From: Lunularia cruciata
Taxonomy: Eukaryota > Streptophyta > Marchantiopsida > Lunulariales > Lunulariaceae
NCBI GenBank assembly: GCA_948567375.1
Contig: OX419759.1
Coordinates: 47,903,493-47,967,492 of the forward strand
Direction: 5' to 3'
Length of the DNA stretch: 64,000 nucleotides
This document shows positions 59,349 through 64,000 of this stretch, piece by piece. Below the pieces are notes generated by a model. That model saw only the letters and a program-made list of their open reading frames with translations, did not search any database and was not told the DNA's origin. How positions within the stretch are numbered: position 1 is the stretch's first letter; each line of letters starts with the position of its first letter. A program made the translations under genes and the position numbers.

Positions 59349-59486
59349 TCATAAGGCCCATTAAACATAAATCAGAGGACTAACAGGATATAACGTGGTT
59401 CACTCCCTGTCCCGGAATCATAAGGCACATTAAACATAAATCAGAGGACTAACCGGATATAACGTGGTTCACTCCGTGCCCCGGAA
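59349..59486. repeat. 69-bp tandem duplication in the copia 3' LTR
   Basis: Copies are 59349-59417 and 59418-59486, each from TCATAAGGCCCATTAAACAT to CCCGGAA, differing at a few positions. A partial 20-bp copy precedes them at about 59329. Confidence 0.9.
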
Positions 59487-59546
59487 GCTACTTCCACGGC
59501 TCTAACAGGCTCATACAAGCCTTCAAACTTTTATTTCCATTGCTTT

Positions 59547-59570
59547 TATATATATATATATATATATATA
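59547..59570 (-). promoter_or_regulatory. (TA)12 tract, likely LTR TATA region
   Basis: Twelve TA dinucleotides followed by AAA lie in mid-LTR, where a U3 TATA box is expected. The tract may have expanded from an original TATATA. Confidence 0.5.
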
Positions 59571-59806
59571 AAATTTAATTTTCCATTGTATATATAGTCC
59601 TTCCGTCATATGTCTAAACTGCGGGACTTCATGAGTATTGAACACTCAAGATATCTAGTCACTTTAATACTCAAGCGTAGAAGTGACTGAATATATATCT
59701 AAACAAGTGATTACACATCGCATGATACAATAAGGAGTTTCTATCAATCAAGTTTTGCTGTTGTTCTTGATCAGGAAAGTCACTTTATAGGAAGCCAAAC
59801 ATAACA

Positions 59807-59820
59807 AACTCCACCTTTTG
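59807..59820 (-). other. Polypurine tract of the copia element
   Basis: AAAAGGTGGAGTT on the minus strand directly precedes the 3' LTR start TGTTATG, the expected position of the plus-strand primer. Confidence 0.65.
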
Positions 59821-59880
59821 CTTGTATCCACCTTATTATCCCAAAGAGCAACATTGAACGTTGAGCAAGTTCAGGCATAA

Positions 59881-61339
59881 CTAGAACTTCTCAACGGGAA
59901 CAAGTTTAGTAAACATATCAGCTATGTTTACCAATGTGCCAATCTTTTGCAAATTGATTTCACCATTTGTCACTGTTTCCTTGATAAAATGATGTCTCAC
60001 ATCAATATGCTTTGTCCTCAAGTTATATACATGGTGAATTGTCCTTAAGTGATATACTTGATTCTTCACCAAGTGAATAGCGCTTTGGCTATCACAAAAA
60101 AAGTGTGGACTTCATATTAGGGAGTACTACATCCCTGGCTAATCTTTATAGCCATATTGCCTCTTTGGCAGTCTCAGTTGTTGCCATATATTCCGCCTAT
60201 GTAGTAGAAAGAGCAACAATAGATTGGAGAGTAGACTTCCAACTTACTGAACCATCAACAAGTGTAAAGACAAATCCTGTTGTAGACCTTCTCTTGTCCA
60301 AGTCTCCAGCAAAATCAGAATTTATAAACCCTGTAATTCCTCCTTCTTGGTCCTTCTCCACATCAAAGGTAATGCCAATATTTATAATCCCTTTCAAGTA
60401 ACAAAGTATCCACTGCACAACTTCCCAATGTTGTTTCCCTGGATTTGCCATTTATCTACTCACCATACTCACAGCATATGAGATGTCTGGTCTAGTGCAG
60501 AACATAGCATACATTAAACTCCCAACAGCACTAGCATAAGGAATATTTGACATTAATTTTCTTTCCTCCTCATTTGATGGACATTGCTCCAATGATATCC
60601 TGAAATGACTTGCCATTGGAGTGTTCACTGGTTTTGCTTTGTCCATGTCAAACCGAGCAAGTAACTTTTCCAAATATCTCCTTTGAGATATCCATAACTT
60701 TCCCTTGCTCCTGTCCCGGTGGATTTCAATCCCAAGTACACTCTTTGAAGAACCCAAGTCCTTCATATCAAACTCCTTACCAAGTTGTGCTTTCAATTTC
60801 TGTACCTCAACCATATCCTTTGCATCAATCAGCAAATCATCCACATATAGTACCAAGATGATTAAATCAAATACTCTAGGTCCATGAAGCTTCTTGAGGT
60901 ACATAAAACATTCTGATTCACTTCTTTTATATCCTTGCTTCAACATGAAAACATCAAATTTCATGTACCAGAGTCTTGGATTTTGCTTTAGTCCATATAA
61001 AGACTTTTGTAACCTGCAAACCAGGTTCTGGTTCCTTTGTATCACAAAACCTTCAGGTTGATGCATGTAAATCTCCTCCTCCAATTCTCCATGTAAAAAA
61101 GCAGTTGTAACATCTAGTTGCTCCAACTCCAAGTTATGCAATGCAACTGTTGCCAATAGTGCACAAATTGAAGAGATTTTTACCACTGGTGAAAAATTCT
61201 CACTTAAGTCAATACCTTCTTTCTGGCTATAAACCTTTGCTACAAGCCTTGCTTTGTATCTATCTCCACCTGATTTTGGATGTCCTTCCTTCCTCTGGAA
61301 TATCCATCTCCAACCAATTGCCTTCTTTCCCATAGGCAA
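59881..61339 (-). pseudogene. Copia RT-RNase H
   Basis: 60452-61339 is open for 295 codons with KAIGWRWIFQRK, ARLVAKVYSQKEGIDLSENF, LDVTTAFLHGELEEEIYM, SLYGLKQNPRLWY and LVLYVDDLLIDAKD, the YVDD catalytic box. After a stop, 60197-60451 gives the RNase H start (STTGFVFTLVDGSVSWKS, IVALSTT). After further stops, 59881-60072 gives the polyprotein end (TKHIDVRHHFIKE, NIADMFTKLVPVEKF). The single frame is broken only by stops, so decay seems recent. Confidence 0.9.
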
Positions 61340-61342
61340 TTA

Positions 61343-62353
61343 TTCAAGTCTCCAAGTTTGGTTTTTGGCCAAAGACTTCATCTCCTCTTCCATTGCACAA
61401 TGCCACTTTTGACACTCTTGATCTTGAATTGCCTCTTCATATGAAGAAGGCTCACCATTCTCTGTAAGAAGAGCATAAGCTACAAATGAATCATCAAATC
61501 TCTTTGGAGGTCTTCTATCCCTATTCGGATACCTACGTTCATGAATCACTTTTGGGCTTTTCTCTTCTAATGGTTCACTTTGTAGATCTACAAGAGGTGA
61601 AATGTCTTCATTTCCAAGATCAGTATCTATCTTAACAAAATCCGACTGAATTCTTTTTTGCCTTTCTTTTGCTTTAGTAATAGCCTTCATTGTATTAGTC
61701 TAATCAAAAAATAAATCCCTACTCACAACAAGAAAACACCTTTTTGGATCTCATAATCTATATCTCTTTGTATTCTTCTCATATCCCGAGAATATACATT
61801 TTCTAGATTTGGGATCTAACTTTGTCCTTTGTTCTTGTTGAATATGAACATTAGCTATGCATCCAAATACTCTAAGTGAAGAGTAATCAACATGCCTTCC
61901 TATCCATTTTTCCATAGGTGTCTTACACTCAATAGCAGTAGAGAGAGAAATGTTTACCAAATGACAAGCCATATTTAAAGCTTCTGCCCAAAAATTCTTC
62001 TCCAATCCAGCGTTGCTTACCATACTTCTTGATTCTTCCAAGAGTGTATGATTTATCTTCTCTGCCACACCATTTTGTTTAGGAGTACCCGATATGGTAA
62101 AGTGGTGAATTATCCCTTCACTCTTACAATATCTATCAAACTCTCCAGATTTGTATTCTCCACCATTATCAGATCTCAAACACTTCACTTTCCTTCCAGT
62201 TTGTTTCTCCATCATCACCTTCCATTGTTTAAAGAGAGAGAAGACCTCTGATTTTTGCTTCATGGTGTAGACCCATACTCTCCTAGAGTACTCATCAACC
62301 AAAGATAAAAAATATAATGCTCCAGATTCTGAAGCTATAGGTGCAGGGCCCAA
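61343..62353 (-). pseudogene. Copia integrase core and linker to RT
   Basis: 61751-62353 carries LVDEYSRRVWVYTMKQKSEV, RSDNGGEY (second catalytic Asp) and KQNGVAEKINHTLLEE (Glu), then WIGRHVDYSSLRVFGCIA and CIFSGYEKNTKRYRL. Two stops lie between it and the linker 61340-61690 (HERRYPNRDRRPPKRFDDSF). The linker ends at an in-frame TAA before RT. The first catalytic Asp (HFDVW) is in the gag frame on the other side of a frameshift near 62350. Confidence 0.88.
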
Positions 62354-63176
62354 ACATCAAAATGCACAAACTCTATAATTCCCTTTGTGCAATGAACTCC
62401 TATGGAAAAGCTTTCCCTCCGTTGCTTTCCTATTACACAATGCTCAAAGCATTTTAACTTACAACTTTTAAGGCCCTTCAGAAGTTGTTGCTTGGACAAT
62501 TCACTTAGACCCCTTTCACTCATATGACCCAAACGTAGGTGCCATAACTGAGTAATATCTTTGGGATCTTCATTTTCAGAAATAGTACTTGCCACTCCTA
62601 CAGTGATGGTCACTCCAAAAAGCTCATAAAGGTTTCCTATCTTCTTGCCCTTCATTACAACCAATGCTCCTTTTGATACCTTGAGTGTTCCATTTTTTGC
62701 TCCACACCTCCAACCATTTGAGCCCAAAGTGCCTAGTGATATCAAATTCTTCCTTAACTCAGGAACATGCCTCACATCAGCAAGAGTCCTCACAATACCA
62801 TCAAACATCTTAATGCATATTGTACCAATGCCAATAGCTTTACAAGCCATGTTGTTCCCCTTTATTACCGATCCTCCATTGAATGATTTGTACTCATGAA
62901 ACCACTCCTTATTTGGACACATATGGTAAGAGCAACTTGAGTCCAATATCCATGACTCCTCAAATTGATCTTTGTCTTGGGTAATACATAGAACATCATC
63001 CACAACTCCAAATGACTCAGCAATGCTTGCTTGATCTGAAAGTTGACCTTTATCCTTGTTGGACTCAAGCCTCTTGTTGTTCCAATCCTTCTTGAAATGT
63101 CCAACCTTCCCACAAATCAAGCACTTGTCTTTGAAACCTCCAGTTCTAGACTTGGATCTTGATTTACTCCTGATCT

Positions 63177-63258
<82 letters not shown>

Positions 63259-63909
63259 CCTTTCTCTGATAAATAGAGCCTCTAAATTTTTCTTTTCTTG
63301 GTTGGGTCTTTTTTGCATCTCATTGGACAATAATGCTGAAGTGACCTCCTCACAGTTTATGTCATCCTTCCCATATAGAAGAGTTGTGACCAGATGCAAA
63401 TATGATGGAGAAAGTGAAGTCAATAACAACAATGCCTTATCTTCTTCTTCTAACTTAACCTCTATGCTCATCAACTCACAAATGATTTGGTTGAAAGCGC
63501 TGAGGTGATCCATAATACTCTGGCCTTCCTTCATCTGCAACATATAAAACTTTTGTTTAAGAAACAGTCTATTTCTCAAAGACTTGGTCATATAAAGATT
63601 CTCTAGTTTGGCACATAGTTTTGGTGCAGATTCCTCATTCATAACATTGTATAGCTTTTCATCAGCAAGGTTCAACCTAATAGTGCTAATAGCTCTGAGA
63701 TTTGCATCTTCATCATCCCCATCCTCATCACTTTTGTCTTCCTTTTTCTTCTTTAGTGCTCTATGCAATCCTTGCTGGATAAGGTCCTTCATGTTCAGTT
63801 GCCAAAGTCCAAATTTTTTTTTCCCATCAAACTCTTCCACTGCAAATTTAGCATTTGATATGGATATCACTCCTGCCATTGCTTTGTTGTGGACTTGCTT
63901 CAGGACCAA
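62335..63909 (-). CDS. Copia Gag-protease and integrase zinc finger, open 524 codons
   Basis: Gag starts at the Met of MAGVISISNAKFAVEEFDG (the upstream MVLKQVHNK may be leader). The Gag UBN2-type domain reads LFLKQKFYMLQMKEGQSIMD. An Arg-Glu repeat encoded by (AG)n follows. The zinc knuckle CLICGKVGHFKKDW has Trp for its last Cys. The protease box is WILDSSCSYHM, with Ser for the Gly of D-S-G. The integrase HHCC finger follows (LWHLRLGHMSERGL, KCFEHC). The frame then shifts just after HFDVW, the first catalytic Asp region. Gag and protease are therefore open but probably defective. Confidence 0.9.
63179..63255. repeat. (CT)n microsatellite inside copia gag
   Basis: Roughly 38 CT units in a row encode alternating Arg-Glu on the minus strand, between the Gag core and the zinc knuckle. 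The reading frame remains open through it. Confidence 0.95.
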
Positions 63910-63913
63910 CTAA

Positions 63914-63925
63914 GCTCTGATACCA
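63914..63925 (-). other. Copia primer binding site, initiator tRNA-Met
   Basis: TGGTATCAGAGC on the minus strand is the exact 12-base complement used by most plant copia elements. Two bases (AT) separate it from the 5' LTR end CTAACA. Confidence 0.9.
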
Positions 63926-63927
63926 AT

Positions 63928-64000
63928 TGTTAGAAAATACAGTCCCCAAGGACCTCTCACAATAGCACATCATCAGGCCCATTAAACATAAATCAGAGAA
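63928..64000 (-). repeat. 5' LTR of the copia element (first 73 bases, cut by window)
   Basis: TGTTAGAAAATACAGTCCCC matches the 3' LTR start at 59288. It lacks the extra 20-bp repeat unit seen there and differs at a few other positions. Confidence 0.9.

Larger units (their letters stand above)
59288..59806 (-). repeat. 3' LTR of the copia element (519 bp)
   Basis: On the plus strand it runs TGTTAGAAAATACAG ... CATAACA, so both strands have TG...CA ends. Its first 90 or so bases match the 5' LTR start at 63928, apart from an extra repeat unit. It contains a 69-bp tandem duplication and a (TA)12 tract. Confidence 0.9.
59288..64000 (-). mobile_element. Ty1/copia element, 3' LTR to partial 5' LTR
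   Basis: On the minus strand the order is 5' LTR (from 63928 upward, cut by the window), an initiator-Met tRNA PBS, gag, protease, integrase, RT, RNase H, PPT and 3' LTR (59288-59806). Integrase before RT makes it copia. Gag-protease is open; pol has several stops. The left flank is AGCTC (59283-59287); the matching target duplication lies outside. It inserted 65 bp upstream of the peroxidase start codon. Confidence 0.93.

Noticed and set aside
59547-59570. TA repeat as an AT-rich origin or matrix attachment site
   Set aside because: It sits mid-LTR where a TATA box is expected; nothing else supports another role.
60610-61335. Plus-strand frames opposite the copia RT
   Set aside because: Antisense shadows of the RT domain.
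63179-63255. The (CT)n tract as a GAGA-type promoter element
   Set aside because: It lies inside the gag coding frame of a copia element; simple repeat expansion explains it.
1-64000. tRNA, rRNA or organelle-derived genes
   Set aside because: I scanned for conserved T-loop (GGTTCGAA) and rRNA signatures. Only isolated matches such as GGTTCGAACC near 58080 appeared, without the rest of a cloverleaf.

Overview
This window is plant nuclear DNA, gene-poor and packed with decayed LTR retrotransposons. The non-repeat genes belong to plant families: a LOB-domain (LBD) transcription factor, a class III peroxidase with the classic four-exon layout, and a calmodulin-like EF-hand protein. Nested Ty3/gypsy and Ty1/copia debris, long spacers and scarce intact genes suggest a large, slowly purged seed-plant genome, perhaps a gymnosperm. 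The gymnosperm part is inference only.

Layout. 1-6531 (-): a fairly young Ty3/gypsy element with 5' LTR, PBS, a leader holding an extra zinc-knuckle ORF, an intact gag-protease ORF, then RT, RNase H and integrase cut by the window edge. It sits in an older gypsy pol remnant (6532-9480, -). 9494-15340: rearranged gypsy gag/protease and LTR-like pieces on both strands, including a segment bounded by 43-bp inverted repeats. 16955-19015 and 53640-55905 (+): two direct copies of an unrecognised element encoding coiled coils. 22926-26150: LTR fragment, tandem repeats carrying heat-shock-element-like motifs, and a solo LTR inserted in a chromovirus-like integrase. 26610-30509 (-): a decayed relative of the first gypsy element. 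34390-35983 (+): a copia remnant.

38405-52775 is the most unusual part. Two inverted arms (38405-41485 and 47485-52775) surround a 6-kb spacer. The right arm carries an intact LBD gene; the left arm keeps the matching 5' flank and start codon, but the coding region is replaced by about 105 bp. Hairpins of 36-bp and 26-bp arms occur in the arms. The spacer holds a frameshifted EF-hand pseudogene and some unrecognised exon-like frames.

52776-64000: a 21-bp minisatellite encoding heptads, the second coiled-coil element copy, a gypsy pol remnant, a truncated four-exon peroxidase pseudogene, and a copia element (59288 to past the end, -) whose LTR lies 65 bp upstream of the peroxidase start.

The genes do not form a pathway. 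The LBD gene is the only complete non-transposon coding sequence I can support. Transposon reading frames were judged by eye; all LTR ends and arm boundaries are approximate unless a TG...CA terminus or splice site is stated.
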